Shown here: piece after piece, positions 36,285-49,101 of the stretch
Layout of the letters: the number at the start of each line of letters is the position of its first letter
Numbering within the stretch: position 1 is the stretch's first letter
Assembly: GCA_916700875.1 (NCBI GenBank)
Contig: CAKAKS010000072.1
Location: forward strand, 39,533,670-39,597,669
Origin: Sebastes aleutianus
Taxonomy: Eukaryota; Chordata; Actinopteri; Perciformes; Sebastidae
Length of the DNA: 64,000 nt
Direction: 5' to 3'
Notes under the pieces: generated by a model
Databases searched by the model: none
What the model was told of the DNA's origin: nothing
Seen by the model: the letters and a program-made list of their open reading frames with translations, nothing else
Position numbers and translations under genes: made by a program

Positions 36285-38344
36285 TGTTTCAACTAATGTG
36301 TGTTATCATGTCTCTAAATATCTTATGGTATGCCCTTTTTAACAATTGATAGAATAAAAGTTTCCTTCCCAAATGAGTCTAAATGAGTGTGTGGGTGGAT
36401 TGATTGAGCGTATTATATTGATATTATCTTCTTTCATACCTTATACTTATAGAAATACACTGGTAATTTATGATTTCAGCTTGTGTCTGAGTTTAGTACT
36501 AATCAGTAAGATTTATTTATGAACGTTCAAAAGACAACAACAGACAAATACAGCCCAGTTTCCCCCCCCTCCCCTGCAGAACTAGGACAGGACCCACATT
36601 TGCGATGAATGATTTTAACCCAGTAACGTCTTCAAAACAAGAACACTTTCAGCTGTACAGCTTTGAGCGTGACACCAAAAAGTGGGACAGAATTGTAGAG
36701 GATGCTCAACCAAAGCCAAAATAACTACAGTATATGGGTTGCTGTTAAAAACAGCACACAGGCGTTGCTGTGGTTTCCTCTAAATGTCACAAGTTTCATC
36801 ATCACGCATCACGGCAGCACAAAACTTCCAACTTGACCTTGACACTGAGCCAAAGCCACCGATCCGTTTCCACCAAAACTGACACATCCGGAAATATATT
36901 AGTCCACAGCTTTTTTCCTCCCTCGGCACAGTCCAGCACATCTTACCCAAACTCTCATTCTAGTCATGCATATGGATCAGCACCTGCTGCTATGGCAACA
37001 GGCGCCCCACTTTTGCCGGCCAGGCTAGTTTGGCCAGAATTGGTCGTACCATTTAAGAGAAAAAAAACCTTCACATGCCGCTGCTTTTCACACTGAAATG
37101 CCACCGGGTACTGTCAAGAGCTGCTGCTGACAAGAGCTTCGGTGGGTGAGCCGTCAGCTCAGGCCTGTCAGACCCAGCCCAAAGCTCCGGACTTATTAGA
37201 AACTCTATGCCTCAGTAGAATTGAATAGGAGTCAAAATGACAGCTGATTTACACTAGAATGTAAAGGGGGTTTTCATATTGGAGGGAACACTCACCTCTA
37301 CGTTAGTAGATTAGCTGAACTCCAGAGAGATGAAGGGGGAGAAGTCCTGCCCGTCGGAGGACAGGATGGGTCGAGCGTCAGCTGGGCCTCCTGGGTCTGG
37401 ATGGTACTCACTTTAAATAGTTCTTTAGATGTATCAACAATGTGTCCTTTTAAATGATGAGTCAAAGAGTTGTGGTCTTGTTAGTGGTCTACGCGGTGCA
37501 GTGTTGTGGTCCAGTTGGATCGGATTTTCCTTTTGTCCACACAAGCAGGCAACCAGATGTTGTCCCAGTAAACGGTTCTTTCCCCCGCAGGCCAAAGCAA
37601 GAAATCTCAGAAGTAGAGCTGAAGGAGAAAAAGAAGAGAGGGCGAAGGAGGTGTTAATACAACTTTAAATTACACTTTGAGTCAGAGCAACATGTGGGGA
37701 GGAGAGGGAGATAAAGATCAAATCAATGCAAAGCGTAAATTAACCAGACAGCCTTGATTAGGTGCACGCACACACCAAGTGCCCTTTTCTTGATTGAAAA
37801 ATTGTGTTTGGTCAAATACTTTCTCATATTTATTAGCAAATTCTAGACCAGATTATAAACCACATGGGTCTGATTATGTATGCAGGAAGCGTGTCTGCGT
37901 TTGACCGATGAACAGAGATAAATTCACAACATCCCCATTTATTGTTGAGGCCTATGAAGATGACTCATTGAATTCATTACGTCCACCAATATGAGCAGAT
38001 GTTGTTTAACTTTTAAACAGTCCCATGAAAATATAATAAGTGGACAAAACACTGAACAACAGGTGGATTATGATTACAGTGAGGTTGCTACAGGCAACCC
38101 TCTCTAATCATGTGGGAACTGAACAAATTCTTTCAATTATACCAAATCACGAAACTGCATCCGTCCAAATCTGTTTCTGTGTTTCTCACATTTATGCAGC
38201 AATTAGCACAGAAAAATACTAATCGATGGGAGGAACTGCAGATTTGTCTGAAACTGTGGTTGAAGGACACACACGTAATAATAACTATGACAAGTGAATT
38301 TACAGTGGAGATAACTCCACATCGGAAAAAAAGAGGAAATCATT
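36285..38344. other. Unannotated stretch
   Basis: No gene is recognised. Positions 36770-37090 look single-copy and contain GCTATGGCAACAGGC, resembling an RFX half-site region. A C-rich run lies near 36562. Confidence 0.4.
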
Positions 38345-38660
38345 GTTTGTTCAACACCGTCTCATCCCAAATCATCACATACCTCCGCTTTGTCACGCCT
38401 CAAATCATCACATACCTCCGCTTTGTCACACCCCTTGGCATCACTTTATTCACAGCATCAAAGCCACTTCAGTTAGGTTTAGGAAAGAACTACATGGTTG
38501 GGTTTAAAATTACTACGTTTGTACCGTGAAAATCAAACTGAACGCGTGAACACAGTACACGAACTAACAGCTGATTGTATCGTCTCGCACGGGACACGAA
38601 GAGCCGTCTCCTGGATGAAAGCCCTGTGTTTGTTGGACCCATCCACCTCCTCACCTCCAA
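38345..38660. repeat. Dispersed family copy with a small tandem duplication
   Basis: It contains AGGAAAGAACTACATGGTTG and CCTGGATGAAAGCCCTGTGT from the dispersed family. CAAATCATCACATACCTCCG followed by CTTTGTCAC occurs twice in tandem at about 38369-38430. Confidence 0.65.
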
Positions 38661-38844
38661 ATATAAAACATTGCTCCACAACATTTACTCAAACTGCTTT
38701 TTTAGTTACAACAGCTAAACAGTGGACTGATCTCCCTCCAGATATTAGATTAATATGTTGTCTCAGCAGGTATCTCTCTTTCTCTCTCCTCTCCCTTCGC
38801 CACTCTGTTGCTCTGTAGCCGCTCTGTGAGTGTCACTGGCTGGC

Positions 38845-39388
38845 CGGCTGGCGAGCGAGCTATGCGGGCTATTGTGGAGCTTTTCAACTCCAAAAAGGCG
38901 GATAAACACAGGTTCCCGTTAATTTATAATGGACATTTGTGTTGTGTTATTTAAACAAACTATCGGTCAACAAGGAAATAAAAGCCCCTCGTCTACAGAC
39001 CGGTCTCTAGAGAGCTCCAGCCCGGCTGGCAAGGTCCCCGGCAGGCGCTAGCTACCTGTCACGGCAGTTTGTGGAACTTCTAAACTCTGAAAACGTTGGA
39101 GCAAATGTTCGATTATCCATCTAATATCGTAAAACTGTCAATATTCTAAATCTACACAGTTGATTTCTTGCCTCAAAAACGTTCAGAAGTGAATTTAGTG
39201 ATGAAATAGCTACGGAAAAATGTAAAAAAAACAAGCCATTTTTGGCTGCTGTTGTTGTGACCATAGCCTGTACCGTTCCCGCGCTTTGCATTGTGGGATA
39301 CAGTAGGTGAGGTAGACTGGTCTGATGCATGCTGGAGATTTTGCTTTTGTTCGCATACTAGATGCTACAATTTGGCAAAATCAGTACG
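38845..39388. repeat. Dispersed element (family D), copy leading into the 24-bp array
   Basis: It matches the copy at 13720-14100 across GGCAGGCGCTAGCTA, GGCAGTTTGTGGA, CTACACAGTTGATTTC and CATTGTGGGATACAGTAGGT, and ends AATCAGTACGTACT. The array at 39389 starts exactly there. Confidence 0.7.
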
Positions 39389-40368
39389 TACTACTAGTAT
39401 AGTATGAGGTTGTACTACTAGTATAGTATGAGGTTGTACTACTAGTATAGTATGAGGTTGTACTACTAGTATAGTGTGAGGTTGTACTGCTAGTATAGTA
39501 TGAGGTTGTACTGCTAGTATAGTATGAGGTTGTACTACTAGTATAGTATGAGGTTGTACTACTAGTATGGTATGAGGTTGTACTACTAGTATAGTGTGAG
39601 GTTGTACTACTAGTATAGTATGAGGTTGTACTGCTAGTATAGTATGAGGTTGTACTACTAGTATAGTATGAGGTTGTACTGCTAGTATAGTATGAGGTTG
39701 TACTACTAGTATAGTGTGAGGTTGTTCTACTAGTATAGTATGAGGTTGTACTACTAGTATAGTATGAGGTTGTACTTCTAGTATAGTGTGAGGTTGTACT
39801 ACTAGTATAGTGTGAGGTTGTACTGCTAGTATAGTATGAGGTTGTACTTCTAGTATAGTGTGAGGTTGTACTACTAGTATAGTATGAGGTTGTACTTCTA
39901 GTATAGTGTGAGGTTGTACTACTAGTATAGTATGAGGTTGTACTACTAGTATAGTGTGAGGTTGTTCTACTAGTATAGTATGAGGTTGTACTACTAGTAT
40001 AGTGTGAGGTTGTTCTACTAGTATAGTATGAGGTTGTACTTCTAGTATAGTGTGAGGTTGTACTACTAGTATAGTATGAGGTTGTACTTCTAGTATAGTG
40101 TGAGGTTGTACTTCTAGCATAGTATGAGGTTGTACTACTAATATAGTATGAGGTTGTACTACTAGTATAGTATGAGGTTGTACTACTAGTATAGTATGAG
40201 GTTGTACTTCTAGTATAGTATGAGGTTGTACTACTAGTATAGTATGAGGTTGTACTACTAGTATAGTATGAGGTTGTACTTCTAGTATAGTATGAGGTTG
40301 TACTACTAGTATAGTATGAGGTTGTTCTACTAGTATAGTATGAGGTTGTACTTCTAGTATATAGGTTT
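39389..40368. repeat. 24-bp minisatellite, about 40 units
   Basis: The unit is TACTACTAGTATAGTATGAG plus GTTG, repeated 40 times without spacers, followed by one decayed unit that runs into GGTTTCAAATACAGCC. The variants at positions 1-6 of the unit are TACTAC, TACTGC, TACTTC and TTCTAC. Because 24 is a multiple of 3, the minus strand stays open for 346 codons (39365-40405) and would encode an eight-residue repeat QPHTILVV. I regard that frame as a by-product of the repeat. Confidence 0.98.
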
Positions 40369-42352
40369 CAAATACAGCCTTGGTCTTATCTGTTGAGATG
40401 CACAAATGCTATAATCAGCCCATCTCCTGTATAACATGCCCCCACCCTTTAGCCCAAAGACCCGAGGAACATGTCTCACATGTCTAATCACAGGGAACTA
40501 TGAAACAAACGGAACAGGATAACCACTGGCTCATTCTACACAAACACACTCTCCACATACAAACATACATCTGCTGGGCAAAGAAAGCAGAAATGCTCCA
40601 GGCCCACTGAAATGTCAGATTACATTGACACGGGTCAGCGCCAACTGGTCTGGTATGAAAGGGGGCGGGGCCGCTGCAGAGATATTTAGCGGTATCTAAA
40701 GAGAACAGAGCAGAATATCTCTTTTTCTCCATCTTGGTGTAAATCTTCTGGCGTTAGTTAAAGGTTAGATGAGAGAGGGTTCGGAGGGTGCTTGTGTCTG
40801 AGAGAGAAAAGAGAAAGAAGAAAGGAAGGGATAAGAGGGTGGATCATCTTGGCAGACGGAGAGAATACTAAAATCAAATGTCAGAAACGGGAGGTTACTG
40901 ACTATAACCTCATGAAGATGGTGGTCTTGAGTATGTGTGGAGGTGGCATAAACATGAATATCAAAGCACAGGGCAGGAAGGGGGCAAAGAAAAAGGACTC
41001 CGTGTCCTTGGTTTAACTGAAAACACAGAATAAATGTGCTTTGAAAAAAAGGAACGGAACAACAAACAAAGCTTCATCAAGGCCCCGACTCCAGAGGAAG
41101 CGTAATAAATAAACAGAGGGCAAATTAAAGCCGTTAATAAGCGAGAGAGAGGCGACAGAAAGTGTACGAACCAGGCCAGCGTTCTCTGAACTACAGCAGA
41201 AACAGAGACGGCGTAGATTCAGGCCAAAATAAAATGGGTGAAAATGCTGTTTTGATCCACTGCAGTGCCCAACAGTAAGCTTGAGGCCATAATCCATCAA
41301 CGGACGGAGAGAGAGAAGGCGAGAAATGGTGAGATATAGAGGGAAGGAAGGGAGGGTGGACAGTGAAGGACAAGGGGGGAGAAAAAAAATAAATGGAGTC
41401 TGGGGATGAATGAAGAGAATTTAGAAGTGAGGGCATCCCCGTTAGACTGACTGAAATGAAGACGGATCCACGCGGAGACCTGTTCAATCATTTATCATGA
41501 CGAGATGAGGCATTAAGTCCACATGTGTTCAAAGTGAGGATGCTCTGTGTGAATCCAAATGACACAAACAAAGAGGGGCTGAAGATGTCGTTGGCTGCAC
41601 ACGGCAACCAAAATGTTGGAAACAACATGAGAGAATGAGAGTGTTTTTATTAGTTAAAAACAATTCAATTCACAGATTTATACAATTGCCTGATTTAAAA
41701 CTTAGTCCCTGCTGGTATGCTCTTTTTAACTGGCAGCGAATCAAATCAAAGCAAATCAGCGTCTCTCTTTTTAACACGCTGGCTCAGAGTGGTCGCATCT
41801 GAACTTTTGAAAACTGATAATTAACTAGGATGAATGAAAAATCCCTTTGACCCAATTACCCAGTTTTGACATTAATATAGTTGAAGTGTAGATGTGTTTT
41901 GTCGTGTGCATTAATCTGTGAAATATGGTTACCTCACAGGACTCCGACTACAGTTTGTGCTCAGTATCATATAACGGAAACTGAGATTTGAATAGTTAAA
42001 ACAATATGACCTGACCTTATTAAGATGTTGGGTTTATATACAGTATTTCATAGTGCCTTTATCTTTTTGACTATAGATGGATGTTCTTTTTCTGTTTGTT
42101 CTTTTTTTGTTGTCTGATCAGCTATTATTTATGTTCCCCTTTGTGGTCAGTTTTGTCTGTTAAGTTTACGTTAAGTTAACATATCCTGAGTTACATTCTG
42201 TTTAGTTGACCTCTTTTGTGGGCCCACAACTTTGAAACCTTTTTTGTAAATTGTTTGCTTCAGTTCTTAGTAGATAAAACCCTCGTGACTTATCGAGCCT
42301 GCCAGCTTGGTCCCTCATATTTCCCATGATCTTTCCCTAACTTTATCCTACC
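40369..42352. other. Unannotated stretch
   Basis: Positions 40740-41480 are partly purine-rich. A GC-box-like GGGGGCGGGGCC lies at 40661-40672 without any supporting gene start. No gene or element is recognised. Confidence 0.45.
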
Positions 42353-43023
42353 TTATTACACGGCTGTGTTGAATACTCAATTCTGATTGGTCAATCACGG
42401 CGTTCTGCGGTCTGTAAATTCTGTATAGCAGACCGTTGCTATGTATGACAGACCGTTGCTATGTATAACAGACCGTCGCTATGTATAACAGACCGTTGCT
42501 ATGTATTATAGACCGTTGCTATGTTTAACAGACCGTTGCTATCTATAACAGACCGTTACTATGTATAACAGACCGTTGCTATGTATTACAGACCGAATCT
42601 ATGTATAACAGACCGTTGCTGTGTATAACAGACCGTTGCTATCTATAACAGACCGTTACTATGTTTAACAGACCGTTGCTATGTATAACAGACCGTTGCT
42701 ATGTATTACAGACCGTTGCTATGTATAAAAGACCGTTGCTATGTATTACAGACCGTTGCTATGTATTACAGACCGTTGCTATGTATAACAGACCGTTGCT
42801 ATGTATTACAGACCGTTGCTATGTATAACAGACCGTTACTATGTATACCAGACCGTTGCTATGTATAACAGACCGTTACTATGTATAACAGACCATTGCT
42901 ATGTATACCAGACCGTTGCTATGTATAACAGACCGTTGCTATGGGCGCAGCTCTGATGTCGGACTCTGGTGGACCGTTTTTGTGTCAAAATATTGATTTC
43001 TTCAGTAAGTAGCCGTGTAATAA
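42353..43023. mobile_element. TTATTACACGG element, copy 2, with internal minisatellite
   Basis: Both termini are clear: left TTATTACACGGCT, right AGCCGTGTAATAA, an exact inverted match of 13 bases. Between them come TGATTGGTCAATCACGGCGT, 26 units of the 20-bp repeat, and ATGTCGGACTCTGGTGGACC. The element is 671 bp and non-coding. This is the best-preserved of the three copies. Confidence 0.8.
42426..42945. repeat. 20-bp minisatellite, 26 units
   Basis: The unit is TAACAGACCGTTGCTATGTA, with variants TTACAG, TACCAG, GTTACT and ATCTA. Several variant units recur in the same order, suggesting block duplications. There are no spacers. Confidence 0.98.
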
Positions 43024-43109
43024 GCAGGATAATGCTCAGAGAGCAGGTCATTGTCACTGTCTGGGATTCTTTCACAACTTGACCGGCTCGCTGTACATTA
43101 TCCCTTACA
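43024..43109. repeat. Inverted repeat flanking copy 2
   Basis: GCAGGATAATGCTCAGAGAG faces CTGTACATTATCCC. The right arm (GGGATTCTTTCACAA, then CATTATCCC) matches that at 27270-27310. The left arm has lost its inner half compared with copy 1. Confidence 0.55.
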
Positions 43110-45912
43110 TATAGTTGTCATGTGTAGTTATTGCAGGCAGTGAAAATGTAATCTGGTGTTTTAAAGAGTCATCTGATGTTGCTGTTTTACTGGGCCATGT
43201 GGCTATAATGATATGATTTGGCAAAAAAAGACTGAATGATAACTGTAGAACTTTCTGTACTGTAGATTTTTTAGCAATGAACTTAAACTACTTAAATACT
43301 TTCTAGCAATTTCTGCAGAAATGACCCTGAACTTGACGCACTGTGCTGCATCTTACCTCAACACTCCCTATTACATCAACAACAATGTAGTGATTTTGAA
43401 CTGGAGCAGGTCATCAGTATGTGAGATAGGTATCCAGAGTGACACACCGACTTTCAGCATTCAGCGGAAAAATAGCAATTTGCTAAAACCCGGTACATTA
43501 CATCTCTCCTTTTATATCAGGTTAGTCCTCTTTGTGCAATGTCCCCGTTCAAATAAAGAAACAAACGAAGCCACTACTTTAATGTTGCTGAGAGGCCTGT
43601 TTGTACCTTTATTATTATTTAGTGAGTAACCACAAAGTAAAGTTTTAGTTAATGTTTAGTTTCCTTGTTATGCTCACCGTTCCCCCCCCCCAACTCAGCA
43701 TCAAGGCTGTGGGATGTGTCTGGAGGATAACAGAGAGACACAGACATATGAACTCACAAACAGACTAATGGGAGACCTTGTCCTAACTTTATCTTCTGCC
43801 GTGCATACTGATGAGTAATTACGCTCTGCAAGTCCGCTTCTAATCCCTCATTACACAGTAAAACTTTGTGTGTGTGCACAACTAAACGGTAAGTACGGCA
43901 GGTCAAAGTTTAACCACACACTGATGGATGTTTATAAAGGGTCAGAATCTAATCGTTAACCCTCATTTTCCAAATAACTTTGGCTAGTGTGAAGGTTTGT
44001 TTGTAACCCGTATGATCCGCAAAGATCTCAGCAGTTACCTCAGTGAGTGTTATGTTAATATATTGGACAAAACTACACATATAGGTGGTAGTAAAGCAGA
44101 ATTATCCTTTAAGCTCACCCCACTCCCTTGAGTTCACTTAGAAGAGAGAATAAAATGCCACCTAGACAGGTAATGAGAGAGAGTAGGAAGCTGGAGGAGG
44201 AGAAGAGGGAAGGGGAAGAGGAGGAAGGAGGACGGAGAGAACCGAAACAGCTGGTAGGGTAGAGATTTGGCAACGAGTGGACGAGGTAGACCGACTGTGA
44301 AAAATGAGGCAGAGGAGGAGGACAACACACACACTTTCATGAACACACATACGGCGCGAGCTCACACGTAAATGCAGGTATGGAAGGCATCATTAACAGA
44401 TAACACGCGCCGCTGTGAGGAGGCGAAGAGGCAGACTTTAAAGGTGAAGGAGGATCAAACGCAGATCCACATGGGGAGGAGGGCAGTGGGAGTGGGTGAC
44501 TGCATGTTTCCCATTAGTCTGTTGTCCCTGGCAACCATACAGTCTCTTTTTTTTTGTTGCTTTTTCTCTTTTGCTCACTGCATGCCAAATGATATCTCTG
44601 TAATGCACATCCTAACTGCTTTCTTCTCCTCCCTATGCCCCGAACTCTCTCTCCTTCTCTTTCATCTACGCCCGAGTCGAGCAGCTTTCTTCTCTCCGTA
44701 GTCTCACGACTTTTCTTTGCTCCTAATGACCATTTCGTCCTCTTCTTCTTCTCTGCTCCCGCTCCCGTCTCCTCCTGTTCTTTTCTCACTCTCTGCTCTT
44801 CCCCAGCTTGTACCATCCAATCTCCTGCTGTCTTTGTCTGAGTGGGTGTGTGGATGACATTCAAATGACCGCCACACAGCAGCCAGAAGCCACTGTTAAC
44901 TGCCGATACCCACAGTTCACCACTCTAACCCGCCTGTTGAAAAATTCCTCCATCCCAGACAGCGCCATGCTAGCTGACTGGTTTGACAATTGGGACAAAG
45001 TCACACCCCGCATGCTGATTAACAAGCGCACGCATAAATTCACACGCAGACGCAACACTGCCCTTGTCTTTTTTTTCTGACACCCCAAAAAGGATGACAA
45101 ACTTGGCCGTGCACACAAACAAACACACCAAACAAACATCGTGTGGAAAAAACGGCTCAGGGGAAAGTCGATTAAAAATGTTCTCCTCCGAGAAAGACTC
45201 TAAATCTAGCCGGTGGCTCCGGTGGAAATGTTCACCTGCCACTTGCAAATGAGTAAGCATGCTTAGTCAGCCCTGTCTGAATAAATATAAGCTGAAACGC
45301 AACTCATATACCATGTGAGACCAACCCTGGATTCACACTAGAAGCAACACATCAGCTGCAGTGCTAAAGCAGCGTCCACCCATCCAGTCAACATTCTGTC
45401 ATGGGCCGACACTGTCCCCGCCACCAGCTGTCCTCCCAGCAGCACAGCTCCAGAGATGTGGAGAGAACAGTGGTTGAACAAATGACTAATGTCAGAAAAA
45501 CAATTAGTCTGTATGGAGGAAGAAGGGGTAAATTAGAAGCTAGCAGGGGGAAATAGCCTCGGTGCCTCTGGTGTATCACAGTGGCACATTTTCACTGTTT
45601 TGTCTTAAACAGAGTTCACCGATTTTAGAACAATACAGAAGGACAGTGATGCTAAACACATAGACAACAGCAGAACAGTCACCTGAACTCAACTCAATGT
45701 ATTTAATTTTAAGACAGACTGAGGGCAAAAAGCATGGATATATAAAGAGAACTGGACCCAGCATTGTAGGCGAGGCACCGTTCATTCCTATCCATCCATG
45801 AGGCAAGCACAGTATCATTTCCTTTAAGAAAATAACTCTGTATTTGGCTATTAGTGCATTTTACAACGTTTAGGACCTGATTATTTAAATAAGACTATGT
45901 GGAAAAGTCTTT
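43110..45912. other. Long unannotated stretch
   Basis: It has a purine-rich tract at 44170-44330 and a pyrimidine-rich tract at 44620-44820, plus a poly-C run near 43682. No gene is recognised. A 90-codon plus-strand frame at 44808-45080 and overlapping minus frames match nothing I know. Confidence 0.45.
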
Positions 45913-46036
45913 CTTTAAGATTATTTTTTCGGCTTTTATGCCTTTAATGCAACAAAGGGTCGCAGGTTGGATTTGGACCCTGGGCCGCTGCGGTAAGGAT
46001 TAAGCCTTGGTACATGGGGCACCCGCTCTACCAGTA
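45913..46036 (-). mobile_element. tRNA-derived SINE relic
   Basis: On the minus strand the segment reads CTACTGGTAGAGCGGGTGCC (A-box-like), then GGTCCAAATCCAACCTGC (B-box-like), then a tail GACCCTTTGTTGCATTAAAG. This is the layout of a tRNA-related SINE head, with TTTGTTGCAT being a familiar fish SINE feature. The tRNA fold is degenerate. Confidence 0.55.
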
Positions 46037-46284
46037 GGCTTGTTGCGGTAGTCGGTGTTATCGGTGTTACACGGTGGTCGGGCATACACCGATTACATTA
46101 CGTACTCACCGCCCCCACCATTGTTTTGCTTTTTTTTATAGAAATAAACCCCATGTAGTTCATTTTGGCGTATCAGCGGCGTGTTATCAATAGATAGTCA
46201 GAAGACGGACGCTACAAACTGAAAGTGAATGCAACTGCTCCATACGGAGTCTCAGCAGGAGTCAGATTTCACACAGACCCAGAG
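46037..46284. repeat. Possible 5' part of a hAT element
   Basis: It begins TTGCGGTAGTCGGTGTTATC followed by GGTGTTACACGGTGG. This resembles the alternating GGT/TTA termini of fish hAT elements and lies just ahead of the transposase-like relic at 46285. The matching 3' terminus was not securely found. Confidence 0.35.
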
Positions 46285-46374
46285 ATGGCGAAGGATTTGG
46301 TGTTGAAGCGCAAAGCAAACACGCTTATTTGCCATCCATCCATTTGCCAATATTTCAAATTCAAAACCAATGAT
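46285..46374 (+). pseudogene. hAT transposase N-terminal relic (BED-finger type)
   Basis: ATG at 46285 opens a short frame, MAKDLVLKRKANTLI then QYFKFKTND. It resembles the start of fish hAT/ZBED-type transposases (MAxELVxKKxxTSxIWxxFGFKxxD). The aromatic FxFKxxD segment fits, but the Trp normally preceding it is lost and an extra CHPSIC stretch is present. The frame stops at once. Cys-containing frames near 46440-46475 might be the following zinc ligands, but I cannot show this. Confidence 0.4.
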
Positions 46375-48741
46375 TTAATAATTTAATGATTTAAATTAAC
46401 CATAACATTAATGAGGTATCGCCGTGAGGAGGACGGAGCTGTTGCTGCCGGTGTGCGCAGCGCAGCGACGCCAGGTAGACCCCCTGCGGCCCCGCAGCGA
46501 GAGCTCTACCAGAGAGGCCAGACACACCGCCACCCGACGGTAAAGACCGTCATCTTTTCTTGTAAAATGTCTGGTGTAATCGGTAACACGAGTGTTCTCC
46601 CAAGTTTATTAAATTTCTTTCCTACCAGGTAGGCTACCACGGCACCACGGAAAAGTCTTTTTGAGCCCAATTTCATCAGGCGCTCCACGGTTTGGCAACA
46701 ACCAATATTGCCCCTGAAACAAGCATGAAGTGATCATTACTGAGTGAGTGGAGTTAGTTTCCAGGTTTGTCGTGCTGAACAACCGCATCACTGCTCCGCG
46801 CTGCTTAAAGCTCAATACTCGAGTGACTTTGTAACACTATAACAGGTTGTAATGCTCTCCGTTTGATCACTGGCAGTTAGTTTGGTATTATAAAAAAGCT
46901 GAGTAGGCAGGAGAAGATGAGAACCTTTGCCAGTGTCTGACTCACAGTGCAAGGCTGTGGCTATTTCCTGAAAGCTGCACGTGCCACTGCAGACCCAAAA
47001 TATACCGCAATCGAATAAAACACAGTACAAAAGATTTGTTTATTTTTTGCCGAGTAAAGTCTCAGGTTGAAAATTAGCTAAGTGCTGATTTCATTGCTTC
47101 AATAAATTACTTTTTTCATATTTCATACACAGCAATGCACAACCAGCAATTGTCTTTACTCTATGAATCGATAGCAGAATGTTGAATTCAAGTTGAATTA
47201 ACTTTTTGAAAATCCTATAGCGGTCCTGTGAAATGTACTGGTTTTCTACGAGTGGAAGAAAAACATAAACATGATTGCAGTTGTCTTGAGCGCTGAGCAA
47301 TTACTGCAGAGGATCCATTTTCTTCAAGTCGTTACTGGAGCACTGAAACCATCACTGCGTGTGATAACTGTCCTCCATCGGAGTTGTTTAGACGTTGCAA
47401 AATATGCTTTAATGGTGCATTACGAGCCTTGTATCATCTTAATGGCCCCTGGGTTCTTCCACCGGAGCGTATCCGCGGATTATGAAGGCACCGTTGATTG
47501 CGTTTGGAAAAGTGGGAATAATTATCATACACAGTGCATGTGGATTAAACACCGACTCGGCAATGGCTACTGCACCATCTTTACATAACTACCCCCTCGG
47601 TGCCATTAGAAGATCTCCCAAGTACGCAAACATACATTCGTTTATCTACTGCACAAGCTCATCGTATATCCCTGTGAGAGAATTTACATAACACATCGAA
47701 ATGAGCCGAATGGCCTCGCATCAGCCCAACGGTTTCCCCTTGTCCTCTGCTCTACCCCCTCCATAAAGAAACGATCTCATCCCAACGCCATTAACCACCG
47801 CTGCCTATTTAGCTCTGCCTCATAATCAAAGGATCAGCCGCCGACAGCCAGGCTCGATGGTGATGGAGGGACAAAAAGCAACAGTGGAGAGGACGGAGGA
47901 AGGGGGTGTGCCTCTGTAAGGAGGGAGAGAGGGAGGAGAGAGCGAGGCTGAGGAGGGTGGCGGTGGTGAGAGGAAGGCACACGCACCAGCCATTTTGGCG
48001 GCCTCGGAGCACGTCAAAACAGATGACTCAACGGGATAGGAAAAGGATTTTAATGCAGCCAACGCTCCCCTAATGTTGAGAAAGATGTAAAGAGGGAGGG
48101 AGAAGAGGGGGTTTTATCCTGAGCCAGTTTGGTAACGTATAAGCATTTTAGAACAGAACAGGAGAAAAGAGAAAGGAGACGAGGCTGATGAGCAACACAG
48201 GGATTAAAAATACAGCACAAAAGCAAAGATGAGGAGAGGGAGGCCTCTCTCCATATCTCCACCAGTCCATTTCACTTTGAGTCATCTTCCTCCCTTCCTG
48301 TCATTCTCTTCCCTTTCCTCTCCTCTTCCCACCGTTCCTGTTATTCGCCTTTCTCTGTCTATTTTCTCAGAGGAATAAGGTCCCGACTCATCCAACAGCA
48401 CATCACCAAGGAGATTACCAGCATGCTCGCTGTGAATTCGCCACCAGTTTTCACTCCACTTGGCTCGCTCCTATTGTTGCTCCGTCTTTGTGTTCTCTCT
48501 CTACAGCTTTTCCTTTTCTCTCTTTTAGTGGAAAAGCCAATGTCTTGGTTAAAGAAAAAAAAGTCTTCGCTCCACTTCTCGTCCTTCCTTTCTTTCTTTT
48601 TGCACTTTTCTTTCAATATACTGTACATCCCCACTCTTGTCACTCCAGAAAGCAATTGTTAACATGTTGCTGCATACAAATGATGAAACCCTGTTGTCAC
48701 CTATAGTATCTTGGAAACATGGATTGAAACGGAATCTGCAT
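46375..48741. other. Unannotated stretch; part looks single-copy
   Basis: Positions 47250-47700 have even base composition, no repeat signatures and a 105-codon plus-strand frame (47271-47588) that I do not recognise. Conserved non-coding sequence is a possible explanation. Positions 47870-48120 are purine-rich. Confidence 0.4.
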
Positions 48742-49101
48742 CAGAGGAGGCTGGTCCATAGAGGCAGAGGAGGCTGCTCCTTATGGGAAAATGTGGTGTT
48801 TGGTTTCTTCAAAAAGGATGAAGGATGTTGAGCAATACGTGAAACCACTTTCTAATTCGACTAACAAAAAGACACTGAATATCTGTATGTTTTATAATAT
48901 TTTTGCCTAGTGTTCCCTGGCTCTTTTGTTTTTGTTCTATTTGGCTACTATATCCCCTGTATACTGAATCTTAATTATGATCTTTTGTTTAATAAAGTAA
49001 GAAAGTAGAGATAAGTAGCCGACTGGTGTAAAATAACACAACGCCTTGAGTTGGTTTTGCTCCTGTCCTCCCCAACATTTTGGAGTCACCAGCCGCCACT
49101 G
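48742..49101. mobile_element. hAT-type MITE, 360 bp, perfect target duplication
   Basis: The left terminus is CAGAGGAGGCTGGTCC. The right terminus, reverse-complemented, is CAGTGGCGGCTGGTGACTCC. The 8-bp sequence ATCTGCAT occurs directly outside both ends (48734-48741 and 49102-49109). Starting with CAG and an 8-bp duplication are hAT hallmarks. The AT-rich interior has no coding capacity. Confidence 0.8.

Noticed and set aside
39365..40405. 346-codon gene on the minus strand
   Set aside because: The whole frame is the 24-bp minisatellite. It has no domain, no start context and no non-repetitive body.
40661..40672. GC-box (GGGGGCGGGGCC) as a promoter
   Set aside because: An isolated motif, with no TATA, CpG-rich island or gene start nearby.
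46440..46480. Zinc-ligand segment continuing the hAT BED finger
   Set aside because: Cys residues appear in one frame (CCCRCAQRS-like), but spacing and neighbours do not fit well enough.
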